Shown: piece by piece, positions 43,865 to 51,559 of the stretch
Layout of the letters: each line of letters opens with the position of its first letter
Numbering within the stretch: the first letter of the stretch is position 1
Source: Bacillus sp. N1-1
GTDB lineage: Bacteria; Bacillota; Bacilli; Bacillales; Guptibacillaceae
Length of the DNA: 64,000 nucleotides
Reading direction: 5' to 3'
Assembly: GCF_009818105.1 (NCBI RefSeq)
Contig: NZ_CP046564.1
Span: forward strand, 4,092,001-4,156,000
Notes under the pieces: generated by a model
Databases searched by the model: none
What the model saw: only the letters and a program-made list of their open reading frames with translations
Told to the model about the DNA's origin: nothing
Program-made: the position numbers and the translations under genes

Positions 43865-45313
43865 CTATGCTACTTCTCTTTCTTGCTCTTGTTGAACTGT
43901 ATTCGATTTTCTTTTTGATAGAATGATTGTCGTAGCAAATGCCACCACAAAGGTAATGATCATTCCCACCACATAAAACAAGATTGTATCTGCTTTAATC
44001 GAAATGATTCCTGGTAATCCTGCTGCACCGAGTGCAATCGCTTTGGTCTTAAAGAAGGTGACAAAAGCTCCACCTACGCATGATCCAACCATTGCGCCTA
44101 TAAACGGATAGCGTAATTTTAAGTTCACCCCAAACATCGCTGGTTCAGTAATTCCAAGAAGAGCTGAAATTCCCGCAGCTGATGCGACACCTTTCATCTT
44201 CTTATTCTTCACAATCAGTAATACAGCTAACGTAGCTGCACCCTGTGCAACGTTCGACATGGCTGCAAGTGGGAAAAGGAATGAACCACCGGTTTTCCCG
44301 ATGTCGGCTAACAATTGGGTTTCGACAGCGATGAAACTATGATGCATCCCTGTAATAACGATTGGAGCATATAAGAGACCAAGGATCGCTCCGCCAATAA
44401 AGCCCGTTGTATCGTACATCCAGATCATACCGTCCGTTACAAGATTACCTGCTGTTCGTGTAAGTGGTCCAACTAATGTAAAAGTTAAAATACCAGTGAT
44501 AAATAGTGTTAATAGTGGCGTTAATAAATTATCAAGAGCTGTTGGAATAATTTTTCGGAAAAATTGCTCCACTTTTGCCAATATATATGAGGCCACTAAC
44601 ACTGGTAAAACGGTTCCTTGATAACCAACCTTCTCGATTTCATAGCCAAAGATATTCCAAACTGGTATTTCACCGGTTACAAGTGCCCCGCCGTATCCCC
44701 AACCATTTAATAGATCTGGGTGAACCATGATCATACCAAGCGTTGCTCCTAAGAAAGCATTCCCACCAAATCTTTGAGTAGCGGAAAACCCAATTAGAAT
44801 CGGCAAAAAGACAAAGGCAGCGTTTGCAAAGGTGTTAATTAAAGCGGCTAAATCTGCTACGTTCGGAAAAGCCTGAACGAGTGACTGCCCTTCAAAAAAA
44901 AGGTCCGGTGCCGTTAAGAGATTGTTAATTCCCATTAAGAGTCCACCAGCCACGATGGCTGGGATGATCGGAACGAAGATATCAGACAGCATTTTTACAA
45001 ATTGCTGTAGTGGATTAAGCTTCTTCGTACTTGCCTTTTTCACATCACTCGTTGACATCTCCCCGAGTCCAGTTTGCTTCGCAAATTCAGCATAAACCTT
45101 ATTGACAGTACCTGCGCCAATAATGACTTGATATTGACCACCAGTAGAAAAGGTTCCTTTCACTACGTCCATTTGATCTAATTTCTCTTGATCAACGATC
45201 GACTCATCGTTTAGCACAAGCCTTAATCTTGTGGCACAATGGGACGCAGCTGAAACATTATCCTTACCACCTAACGCCTCCAGTATTTCTTGAGAAACTT
45301 CTTTGTAATCCAT
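43865..45313 (-). CDS. sacP: Sucrose-specific PTS transporter subunit IIBC
   Basis: This membrane permease takes up and phosphorylates sucrose. It has 482 aa from MDYKEVSQEILEAL; the ATG at 45313 has GGGGGG 5 nt upstream. The IIB domain occupies residues 1-85 with the phosphorylated cysteine in SHCATRLRLVL (Cys26). The IIC domain from about 105 has roughly ten transmembrane segments, GGLLMGINNL and ITEPAMFGVNLKLRYPF, the sugar-binding region of the sucrose/trehalose class. There is no IIA domain, as in B. subtilis SacP, so a separate glucose-type IIA must donate the phosphate. Confidence 0.93.
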   Translation of the reverse strand: MDYKEVSQEILEALGGKDNVSAASHCATRLRLVLNDESIVDQEKLDQMDVVKGTFSTGGQYQVIIGAGTVNKVYAEFAKQTGLGEMSTSDVKKASTKKLNPLQQFVKMLSDIFVPIIPAIVAGGLLMGINNLLTAPDLFFEGQSLVQAFPNVADLAALINTFANAAFVFLPILIGFSATQRFGGNAFLGATLGMIMVHPDLLNGWGYGGALVTGEIPVWNIFGYEIEKVGYQGTVLPVLVASYILAKVEQFFRKIIPTALDNLLTPLLTLFITGILTFTLVGPLTRTAGNLVTDGMIWMYDTTGFIGGAILGLLYAPIVITGMHHSFIAVETQLLADIGKTGGSFLFPLAAMSNVAQGAATLAVLLIVKNKKMKGVASAAGISALLGITEPAMFGVNLKLRYPFIGAMVGSCVGGAFVTFFKTKAIALGAAGLPGIISIKADTILFYVVGMIITFVVAFATTIILSKRKSNTVQQEQEREVA

Positions 45314-45348
45314 GATTACCCCCCATTTCATTATGTAAAAACCGGAAT

Positions 45349-45447
45349 GTAAAGCTTTACATTTTACTATTAAAAAAATGAAGTTAAATATGTAAAGGTT
45401 TACATTTAACTTGTTTTGATCTTATCCTATCTGTTCAGCTTAGTCAA
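45349..45447 (-). promoter_or_regulatory. Promoter and two LacI-type operators of the sucrose operon
   Basis: On the minus strand TTGACT (45442-45447) and TAAGAT (45419-45424) are spaced by exactly 17 bp. Palindromes TGTAAAGGTTTACA (45391-45404) and TGTAAAGCTTTACA (45349-45362) lie downstream of the start point, 42 bp apart (about four helical turns), which suits cooperative or looped repression. The remainder of the 45314-45719 gap holds composite repeat 4 and no gene. Confidence 0.8.
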
Positions 45448-45477
45448 CAGGAAAGATATTTTATAGATAAAAAACCT

Positions 45478-45549
45478 CGCATTGTCCGCCTAGGGCGGAC
45501 AATGCGCGTCTAGGGGGGGCAGGCTCGAGCCTGACTCCCTGCCCCCCCC
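45478..45549 (+). repeat. Composite repeat unit 4 (degenerate palindrome)
   Basis: CGCATTGTCCGCC and its complement (loop TAG, 45478-45506) are followed by a GGGGGGCAGGCTCGAGCC-type palindrome at 45511-45549 that has drifted (TGACTCCCTGCCCC) and can fold in two ways. The stem lacks a U run, so it is probably not a terminator. It lies upstream of the sucrose promoter with no plus-strand gene before it. Confidence 0.8.
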
Positions 45550-45719
45550 TTCTCCCTCTTTCTATCTTGGTTGACTTAACACCAATATGAGTTAGAATAG
45601 GATACTCGGTTCAACTATAGCCGAAAATTTCGACATTCTCTGCACATATATCTTAAGCTGTGCTGTAAAAAAAGAGAGCCGAGAATCAAATGTGATTGAA
45701 ATGGAAGGAGGTTGTGTTC

Positions 45720-45884
45720 ATGGGCGTACAATTCCGTAAAGGCATAATCGATCGTCGAACCTACCTAATTCGTAAACTACTCAACTCACCAGACAACAGA
45801 GAAGACTTAACCTGGCTACATGAGCTCACGTTGACTGAGCTTGAGAAGCTTTATTTGAATGAAAAGCGTAAACAAGTACAGTAA
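45720..45884 (+). CDS. FbpA-like small basic protein (copy 2), 54 aa
   Basis: The frame is MGVQFRKGIIDRRTYLIRKL to KRKQVQ, with AAGGAGG 8 nt before the ATG. It has about 40 identical positions out of 54 against copy 1, with divergence mainly after the TELEK block. The family link to FbpA rests on RRxYLIxKL and the HELTLTELEKLY motif. The in-frame upstream extension (MKWKEVVF) has no ribosome site of its own. It is followed directly by composite repeat 5, which acts as its terminator. Confidence 0.75.
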   Translation: MGVQFRKGIIDRRTYLIRKLLNSPDNREDLTWLHELTLTELEKLYLNEKRKQVQ

Positions 45885-45890
45885 ATATAT

Positions 45891-45969
45891 AAAGGCTCGC
45901 AGTCCGCCTACGGCGGACTGCGAGCCTTTTTTATCTTTGTAGGGGGCCAGGCACGAGCCTGACCCCTAC
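45891..45969 (+). repeat. Composite repeat unit 5
   Basis: An 18-bp perfect stem (arms include GGCTCGCAGTCCGCC, loop TAC) at 45891-45928 with a U run terminates the FbpA-like gene. About 10 nt on, the palindrome AGGGGGCCAGGC-ACG-AGCCTGACCCCT lies within 45939-45969, just before the convergent cblS stop. Confidence 0.9.
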
Positions 45970-45978
45970 TTTTGACCA

Positions 45979-46692
45979 CTACTTTATCTCCACTCTATTA
46001 AAATACTGCCCCGCTCGCTCCAACAGACACTCTTCCACCACTCCATCATAAGCCACTATAAAACAAGTCGACGGCCCTGAAGATTTGTGAAGATCAAGAT
46101 CAGTCCGAACCAGTCTCTCCTCAACTTCCACGCCATCCACAAGCTCATTCAACTCATAGAGAATCCCTTTCGATCCAACTGGAAGTACAGTCTGAACGCC
46201 TTCCTGCTCACTTACCCTGCGAAAGAGTTCTAGTGGAGCGATGGCTGCCTCTTCGTTCACAACTTCTTCGCCAACAAGGGGTTTACCAATCACTGCGAAT
46301 CTCGTAGTGTCATCTAAACGCACTTCCGGTAACTCGTGCTTCTTCTTCCCGATTACCACTACCCCCAGCGTCGACTGAAGCAGGGGCATGTTTGTTTCGG
46401 AGCTTCCCGTTATCGTGATATCGTGGTCGAATCCAAGCTCTCGTTTTCCACGTTCCACACCGCTCACCAGTGCTTCCCACTCCGAACCACCGCAAAAATT
46501 ATGCATCACAACGGAAATGGGAACGCCGCGGAGGGCGATGTTTTCCATCACCGCGACGCGAAACGCGTAGTAGGCGACAACATCATATGGAACCGAAACT
46601 TGGTCTTGCTCTTTCTGACCAATCGCGCCGCTGTTGTCGCTTGTGATAACGAGGGTTTCGTTGCCAAGTCTAGTGACTGTTCCATCTCTCAT
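45979..46692 (-). CDS. cblS: Alpha-ribazole kinase (CblS-like, PurM/AIR-synthase fold)
   Basis: This 237-aa protein has features of the AIR-synthase/ThiL superfamily: ETLVITSDNSGAIGQKEQDQV near the N-terminus (metal- and ATP-binding Asp), then SVPYDVVAYYAFRVAVMENIALRG cut here only as a description of residues 33-57, and ITGSSETNM near 95. Together with the adjacent CblT-type transporter this matches the alpha-ribazole salvage pair described in Listeria and Geobacillus. CblS phosphorylates alpha-ribazole for nucleotide-loop assembly by CobS. It is the last gene of the B12 operon and its ATG overlaps the transporter stop by 4 bp. The assignment rests partly on context. Confidence 0.75.
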   Translation of the reverse strand: MRDGTVTRLGNETLVITSDNSGAIGQKEQDQVSVPYDVVAYYAFRVAVMENIALRGVPISVVMHNFCGGSEWEALVSGVERGKRELGFDHDITITGSSETNMPLLQSTLGVVVIGKKKHELPEVRLDDTTRFAVIGKPLVGEEVVNEEAAIAPLELFRRVSEQEGVQTVLPVGSKGILYELNELVDGVEVEERLVRTDLDLHKSSGPSTCFIVAYDGVVEECLLERAGQYFNRVEIK

Positions 46693-47171
46693 AAGCTCGC
46701 CAGTCCCCTTTTCTCAAAAACTGGTACGAGGCGGGGGATGAGAATCAGCGCAAGAGCAAGATTCAGGACAGAGGCAATCATCAGACTCGGAACGATTGCC
46801 ACGTAAAATCCTGTGCCCATCAGGAATAAGAAAGGAAGCGGCGCGACAAGTCCGTTTCCGATCGCAAACGTAGCGGAAGCCCACTTCGTTTTTCTCGCTT
46901 CATACAGTTTTCCAAACAGCCAGACGAGCGCCGCCATTTCGGCTGCGATTAAGACGTGCATTGGACCAAGTGGAAAACCGACGATAAGCGCTGATAAAAG
47001 ATGACCGAAGCTTGCGATTAACGCCCCACTTCGACTACCGATCAATACAGCCGCAATTAGCGCTGGGAAGGCATCAAGCGCAATACTGCCAACAGCTGAC
47101 GGCATTTTTAAAATCGCGCCAACGACGGAAAGCGCAATGAACATCGCAAGAAGGCTTGCTCGTTTTCCCAT
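46689..47171 (-). CDS. cblT: Alpha-ribazole transporter (CblT-like ECF S component)
   Basis: This integral membrane protein has 160 aa and five to six transmembrane segments, starting MGKRASLLAMFIALSVVGAI. The sequence resembles small substrate-binding (S) components of ECF transporters, with SIALDAFPALIAAVLIGSRS and SALIVGFPLGPMHVLIAAEM. In Firmicutes this family is paired with CblS and imports alpha-ribazole. The ATG has AAAGGAG upstream, 3 bp after the adenosyltransferase stop. No ECF A or T components are in the window. Confidence 0.78.
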   Translation of the reverse strand: MGKRASLLAMFIALSVVGAILKMPSAVGSIALDAFPALIAAVLIGSRSGALIASFGHLLSALIVGFPLGPMHVLIAAEMAALVWLFGKLYEARKTKWASATFAIGNGLVAPLPFLFLMGTGFYVAIVPSLMIASVLNLALALILIPRLVPVFEKRGLASL

Positions 47172-47174
47172 GCG

Positions 47175-47765
47175 TTACTCTCCTTTACGCTTCCCGCCCC
47201 GGAAAACCTTTGCGCTTCTTGCGTACTCAATGTCTTTTACATTTAAGCGGAAGTTGATGACTCTGGCAAGTGCAAAAAAGTAGTCGGATAGTCGGTTTAA
47301 GTATTTCATTGGAACTGTTGGTACGTTTTCAGCTTCTTTCATTAACGTAACCACATGACGCTCGGCGCGACGTGTGATCGTCCGTGCGATGTGAATCGTC
47401 GCGGACGGTTTGCTGCCGCCTGGGAGGATGAACTTTTCAAGAGCTGGTGCTTCTTCAATAAATTCATCAATACGCCCTTCCAGATATGTGATCGATTCTT
47501 CCATAAGTTTTAATTCACGCTTTGGCGAAACGTTCGCTAGGTCGCCACCGCAGTCAAAGAGCTCGTGCTGAATTTTTTCTAGATCGTCTACTAAGTCGTT
47601 TAGCGACTCGTTTCCAATCTCGCTTAATTCGACGATCGCCTGTCCGACGAAACCGTTCACTTCATCGACCGTTCCGTAAGCGTCGACGCGCACGTCATCT
47701 TTATCGACTCTGCCACCGATAATGCTCGTTTTTCCTTCGTCACCTGTTCGCGTATAAATTCTCAT
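47175..47765 (-). CDS. Cob(I)alamin/corrinoid adenosyltransferase, PduO type
   Basis: This enzyme transfers the adenosyl group of ATP to reduced corrinoids. It has 196 aa, with the N-terminal ATP loop YTRTGDEGKTSIIGG (residues 4-18), VDAYGTVDEVNGFVG, and the catalytic helix RTITRRAERHVV near 128-139, then LNRLSDYFFALAR. This is the PduO-type ATR fold. The ATG has AAGGGGG upstream. It lies in the B12 operon between a CobU-like gene and cblT, and should act on salvaged cobinamide or cobalamin. Confidence 0.93.
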   Translation of the reverse strand: MRIYTRTGDEGKTSIIGGRVDKDDVRVDAYGTVDEVNGFVGQAIVELSEIGNESLNDLVDDLEKIQHELFDCGGDLANVSPKRELKLMEESITYLEGRIDEFIEEAPALEKFILPGGSKPSATIHIARTITRRAERHVVTLMKEAENVPTVPMKYLNRLSDYFFALARVINFRLNVKDIEYARSAKVFRGGKRKGE

Positions 47766-47783
47766 CCCTTTTACCCCCTTTGA

Positions 47784-48218
47784 TTATTTAAGCTGCTGGT
47801 TCAGACCGTACCAGATCACGTCAACGCGGTCAGCTACTGCCGCGAGATCCTGGTACGCCCATCCGGTGAGATCCCGCCAGTCGCGGTCTTCTTTTTCCAT
47901 CGGTACAATGCCTTTTGTAATATCCGTGCCAATGATCACGACGGTTCGTTCATGACGCTCGCTTTCCCACGTCCGCCAGATCCCAAGAAGCGACTGCCAG
48001 ATCGCCCGGCATTCTTCAAGTCCTGATTCGACCGTTAGCCCCTTGAGCCACTGTTCTACGCCTTCAAGAACGACCACATCTCCGTAAAAGCGACTCACAT
48101 TAAGCGGAATTTTCGTTTGGTCATAAGCGGATTTCCAGCAATGATCTTCGGTTAGTCCGTAGAAATTCTTCACCCATTTTGTTTTGCCGTTATAGGCACC
48201 ACCCGTAACGAAGTGCAT
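47784..48218 (-). CDS. Short CobU-like P-loop protein
   Basis: From the ATG at 48218 (AAGGAGG upstream) this protein has 144 aa. It starts MHFVTGGAYNGKTKWVKNFY, a Walker A loop like the N-terminus of CobU, and has VVVLEGVEQWL where CobU has its Walker B region, and TVVIIGTDITKGIVP near 95-110, matching the conserved xxNExGxGIVP of CobU in reduced form. It lacks the HxxxRP-type guanylylation region clearly seen in the full CobU at 51002. It may be a specialised or degenerate adenosylcobinamide kinase. It overlaps cobC by 49 bp. Confidence 0.7.
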   Translation of the reverse strand: MHFVTGGAYNGKTKWVKNFYGLTEDHCWKSAYDQTKIPLNVSRFYGDVVVLEGVEQWLKGLTVESGLEECRAIWQSLLGIWRTWESERHERTVVIIGTDITKGIVPMEKEDRDWRDLTGWAYQDLAAVADRVDVIWYGLNQQLK

Positions 48219-48781
48219 CGTGCGTCCCTCCTTAGATCTTCTCGTTTCCATTCAAGTTCTACTGCAGAACCGTGCGGAACTTTCCATTCCCAGAACGACC
48301 GCTTCTCAGGGGCATATTTCATTAATAAATAGCGAATCACCCCACCGTGCGTCGTAAGAATCACCTTTTTATGCAACTGCAAATTCATTTGTTCAACGAG
48401 TGCTTGAAATCCCTGATCAATTCGCTCCGTAAACTGCGTGAAGCTTTCCCCGCCAGGCGGCGCGTCCGCGATCGGGTCGGACACCCAGCTTCGATATTGC
48501 TTATCATGTTCAAGGTCGGCATATGTTTTCCCTTCCCATTGACCAAAGAGGATTTCGCGAAAAAGCGGCATCGAAATCGCTTTTCGGTGCGGAAAAAGTC
48601 GTTTTGTCGTTTGCATGCACCGGTCCAGGTCACTCGTAAAAATCAAATCATAATCATCCGTCACGTCCGCAAATTCAGCGTCTTCACTAATCGACGGATT
48701 CGTCCAACCAATATACGCCCTGCGCTTATTATCTTCGGTTACGCCATGACGAAATAATGTAATAACCACACGCTCATCCAT
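48170..48781 (-). CDS. cobC: Histidine phosphatase family protein, alpha-ribazole-phosphatase-like
   Basis: This phosphoglycerate-mutase-like phosphatase has 203 aa. It has the catalytic LFRHGVTEDN at residues 9-18, DLIFTSDLDRCMQTTKRLF near 46, FGQWEGKTY near 80, PPGGESFTQF and the second-histidine motif TTHGGVIRYLL near 145. In B12 operons this family removes the 5'-phosphate of alpha-ribazole-P or adenosylcobalamin-P. The ATG has GGAGG upstream and lies inside the cobS 3' end (43-bp overlap). Confidence 0.85.
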   Translation of the reverse strand: MDERVVITLFRHGVTEDNKRRAYIGWTNPSISEDAEFADVTDDYDLIFTSDLDRCMQTTKRLFPHRKAISMPLFREILFGQWEGKTYADLEHDKQYRSWVSDPIADAPPGGESFTQFTERIDQGFQALVEQMNLQLHKKVILTTHGGVIRYLLMKYAPEKRSFWEWKVPHGSAVELEWKREDLRRDARCTSLRVVPITAKQNG

Positions 48782-49530
48782 AAAAGCACCTCCATTCCTT
48801 CAACGCTTGCGCCAAGCACATCGCCCGTGATGCCGTTAAACCATCTTAGACTTTTTCGTTTCATTCCGAGTGCCACCACGATCGTGACAGCACTTAGGAG
48901 TAGCGTCATCCAAAACGCCTCGACTGAAATGAGTAAGGAGGCCCCGGCGATCAAAATCCAATAAATCGGATAGATCCATAAGCATGACCGCTCGATCCCT
49001 TTTTGAAAAAAGGCAGCGAGCCCTTTCTCTTTTGCCGGCTGTATCAAAACGAGAAACGCACCCATCACAGTTTTACTAAAAAAGGGAATCAGGATAATCA
49101 GGAAATACGAGACGTCCTGCGCCATTTGTGCGATTTCATAGAGAAACAGAAACTTAGCCGCAAGTAGGACGATCACCGATAGAACGCCAAACGCCCCTGT
49201 GCGCGGATCGTTCATGATCTCGAGACGTTTCTTCAGATCGCGATACGAGAAAAACGCATCACTCGCATCCATCCAGCCGTCAAGGTGAAGCCCACCTGTC
49301 AGTACCATCATAAAAATCCAGACGAAAAACGTTGCCGCAAGTGTTGAAAATGGCGTCCACTGAAGCAGGGCGTACAGAAGACCTGACGCCAGCAACCCCT
49401 GGAGTAGTCCAAGTAACGGAAACGTTTGAATCGAACGCGTGAGCTGCTTCGTCCCCATCGGGATTTCACGCCGAATCGGAATGACGGTAAAAAACTGAAG
49501 GTTGATCAGCATTCCCTGCCATAAGTTCAT
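48739..49530 (-). CDS. cobS: Adenosylcobinamide-GDP ribazoletransferase (cobalamin synthase)
   Basis: This membrane enzyme joins adenosylcobinamide-GDP and alpha-ribazole(-P). It has 263 aa with six to seven transmembrane segments. The family motif is clear in GGLHLDGWMDASDAFFS (about residues 79-95), followed by KRLEIMNDPRTGAFGVLSV. It begins with the typical LINLQFFTVIPI. Its ATG overlaps the cobQ stop by 4 bp. Confidence 0.95.
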   Translation of the reverse strand: MNLWQGMLINLQFFTVIPIRREIPMGTKQLTRSIQTFPLLGLLQGLLASGLLYALLQWTPFSTLAATFFVWIFMMVLTGGLHLDGWMDASDAFFSYRDLKKRLEIMNDPRTGAFGVLSVIVLLAAKFLFLYEIAQMAQDVSYFLIILIPFFSKTVMGAFLVLIQPAKEKGLAAFFQKGIERSCLWIYPIYWILIAGASLLISVEAFWMTLLLSAVTIVVALGMKRKSLRWFNGITGDVLGASVEGMEVLLWMSVWLLHYFVMA

Positions 49531-51005
49531 CGGTGTTCACCCTGAAACATGAAGTCTTTAATTAGCTCCCATTTCAGATAAGGCTTCAGCTCATTCGAGA
49601 GATCATCGTACGTTTTTTCTTTTAACTGCTTGCGATTGATTTGTTTCTGCTCAGGCAGCCCCTTTTTCGATCGAAGCCCATTCAACCACACTGTGCGCCA
49701 CTCATCATTATGAAAAAGGTGATGCAAATACGTGCCGATGACGCGACCATCTTCTCCGTAGTACCCTTCAGGCCGATCCCCAATTTTGAGAAAAGGCATT
49801 GCCGGTTGTTCGAAAATCGTTTCGCCTAGATGAATTTCGTATCCCTCGATTGGTGACCCCGTTTCTGCGTGTACCCCACTCACTCGAATCGTCGTTTTCA
49901 CTTCATGAAACGTCGTTTTCGCAGGAATTAGTCCGAGACCGTTGAGCTCCGCCCCTGCTTTCCCAGTATCCGAACCATGTTCGTCAATTAACTTATCGGT
50001 CAGCATTTGATAGCCTCCGCAGATGCCAACAACATTTCCACCAGTTGCGGCATAGCTTTTTAACGCATCTTCAAATCCTTGATCCTTCATCCATTGTAAA
50101 TCGCTAATCGTGCTTTTCGTTCCCGGAAGAATGATCGCATCTGGCGCGCCCAGTTCACTCGGATCCTGCACCCAGCGAACCGTCACGTCTTCTTCGTTAA
50201 ACGGCTCGATGTCGCTATAGTTTGAAAGAAACGGAAGCTGGATGACCGCGATTTCAAGCGTGCCTTTTTTATGTAAAAAGCGATCGGTCAGCGAAAGCGA
50301 ATCTTCTCCTTCGACGCGGTGGTTCACATACGGGAGCACCCCGACAATCGGGATGCCCGTACGCTTTTCAAGCCACGTGATGCCGTCTTCGAAAAGGTCT
50401 GGATCTCCGCGAAATTTATTAATGATGATCCCTTTGACCCGCTCCCGCTCTTCTTTCTCAAGGAGCTCAAGCGTACCGACAATACTGGCAAACACGCCGC
50501 CGCGATCAATGTCTGCGACAAGAAGAACAGGAACATCCGCCATCTCCGCCACTTTCATGTTTACAAGCTCACGATCTTTTAAGTTCACTTCAACTGGACT
50601 GCCTGCGCCTTCCATGACGAGAACGTCATACGTTTTCTCCAGGTGATCAAGCGCGAGCGCAATGCTTTCAAGTCCCATTTCGTAATATGACTGCCGGTAG
50701 TCTTTTCCGGAAAGCGTCCGGTAAGACGTACCAAATTGAATCACTTCCGCATGCTGATCAGACCGAGGCTTCAGCAGGATCGGATTCATCCACACGCTCG
50801 CTTCCGTTCGTGCGGCTTCCGCCTGAGCGCCCTGAGCCCGGCCGATTTCTTTGCCTTCAATCGTCACGTACGAGTTATTGGACATGTTTTGCGATTTAAA
50901 CGGCGCCACCGCGTAGCCCTCATTGGCGAGAAGGCGACAGAACGCCGTCACGATCAAGCTTTTCCCAACGTCGGATGCTGTCCCTTGAATCATGATCCCA
51001 TTCAT
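49527..51005 (-). CDS. cobQ: Cobyric acid synthase (glutamine-hydrolysing)
   Basis: This amidates carboxylates of the corrin ring using glutamine and ATP. It has 492 aa, with the N-terminal P-loop IQGTASDVGKSLIVTAFCR, ENMSNNSYV-like QNMSNNSYV near 41, VLVMEGAGSPVEVNL near 127, and a C-terminal class-I glutamine amidotransferase domain with the nucleophile in VVGICGGYQML near 335 and GTYLHHLF with the catalytic His near 430. No CbiA or other corrin-ring genes are in the window, so the enzyme probably serves partial-corrinoid salvage, or the ring genes lie elsewhere. Confidence 0.95.
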   Translation of the reverse strand: MNGIMIQGTASDVGKSLIVTAFCRLLANEGYAVAPFKSQNMSNNSYVTIEGKEIGRAQGAQAEAARTEASVWMNPILLKPRSDQHAEVIQFGTSYRTLSGKDYRQSYYEMGLESIALALDHLEKTYDVLVMEGAGSPVEVNLKDRELVNMKVAEMADVPVLLVADIDRGGVFASIVGTLELLEKEERERVKGIIINKFRGDPDLFEDGITWLEKRTGIPIVGVLPYVNHRVEGEDSLSLTDRFLHKKGTLEIAVIQLPFLSNYSDIEPFNEEDVTVRWVQDPSELGAPDAIILPGTKSTISDLQWMKDQGFEDALKSYAATGGNVVGICGGYQMLTDKLIDEHGSDTGKAGAELNGLGLIPAKTTFHEVKTTIRVSGVHAETGSPIEGYEIHLGETIFEQPAMPFLKIGDRPEGYYGEDGRVIGTYLHHLFHNDEWRTVWLNGLRSKKGLPEQKQINRKQLKEKTYDDLSNELKPYLKWELIKDFMFQGEHR

Positions 51006-51559
51006 ACGCCGTCTCCTTTCATCAGTTGCGGTATGCCATTTTCAACTACATACGCTTCGTCTGCTTTTGAGACGATCCATTGATGAAGCTCGCCAAGTTG
51101 CCTTGCATAAACGTCGACGAGACCGCTTAACGGCTCATAACCAAGTTCATTGCTAACGATGATCAGCGCTTCTGAGCGTTCATTAAGTTTTTCGATGTCA
51201 TTCTGAATTTTTTGTTTCGTTTGTTGTTGAAACGCTTCGTCTCTCCAGTCTTCATTTTGAAAAAGTTCATTGGATAGAAGGGTTGTGACGCAATCGAGGA
51301 GCACCACATCATTTTCGTTTAAGGATGGCGCGACGCTTCCAATATCCGTTGGGCATTCCACTGTTTCCCATGGAACATTGGCAGATGCGCGATCGTGCTG
51401 GTGACGTGCGATGCGACTTTTCATTTCGTGATCGGAGGGCTGGCCACAGGCAAGGTAATGAAGGGAGCCGCTTGTTGGGCGGAGCGAAGCTGCTCTCTTT
51501 TCCGCAAAACAACTTTTTCCGCTTCTAACGCCGCCGGTTATAAAAATCAGCTGCGCCAT
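51002..51559 (-). CDS. cobU: Adenosylcobinamide kinase / adenosylcobinamide-phosphate guanylyltransferase
   Basis: This bifunctional enzyme phosphorylates and then guanylylates adenosylcobinamide. It has 185 aa and begins IFITGGVRSGKSCFAEKRA (P-loop, residues 5-23). YLACGQPSDHEMKSRIARHQ contains the guanylylation-site histidine, then VLLDCVTTLLSNELF (Walker B) and IIVSNELGYEPLSGLV. This last block is the usual SNEvGxGivP motif in slightly altered form. The ATG has GGGAGG upstream and it overlaps cobQ and cobD by 4 and 13 bp. Confidence 0.93.
   Translation of the reverse strand: MAQLIFITGGVRSGKSCFAEKRAASLRPTSGSLHYLACGQPSDHEMKSRIARHQHDRASANVPWETVECPTDIGSVAPSLNENDVVLLDCVTTLLSNELFQNEDWRDEAFQQQTKQKIQNDIEKLNERSEALIIVSNELGYEPLSGLVDVYARQLGELHQWIVSKADEAYVVENGIPQLMKGDGV

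Noticed and set aside
43492..43926. 144-codon plus-strand frame opposite the sucrase and PTS genes
   Set aside because: It lacks a ribosome site and is antisense to two well-recognised genes; it is a shadow frame.
50242..50646. 134-codon plus-strand frame opposite cobQ
   Set aside because: Serine/threonine/arginine-biased translation, no ribosome site, fully antisense to a conserved gene.
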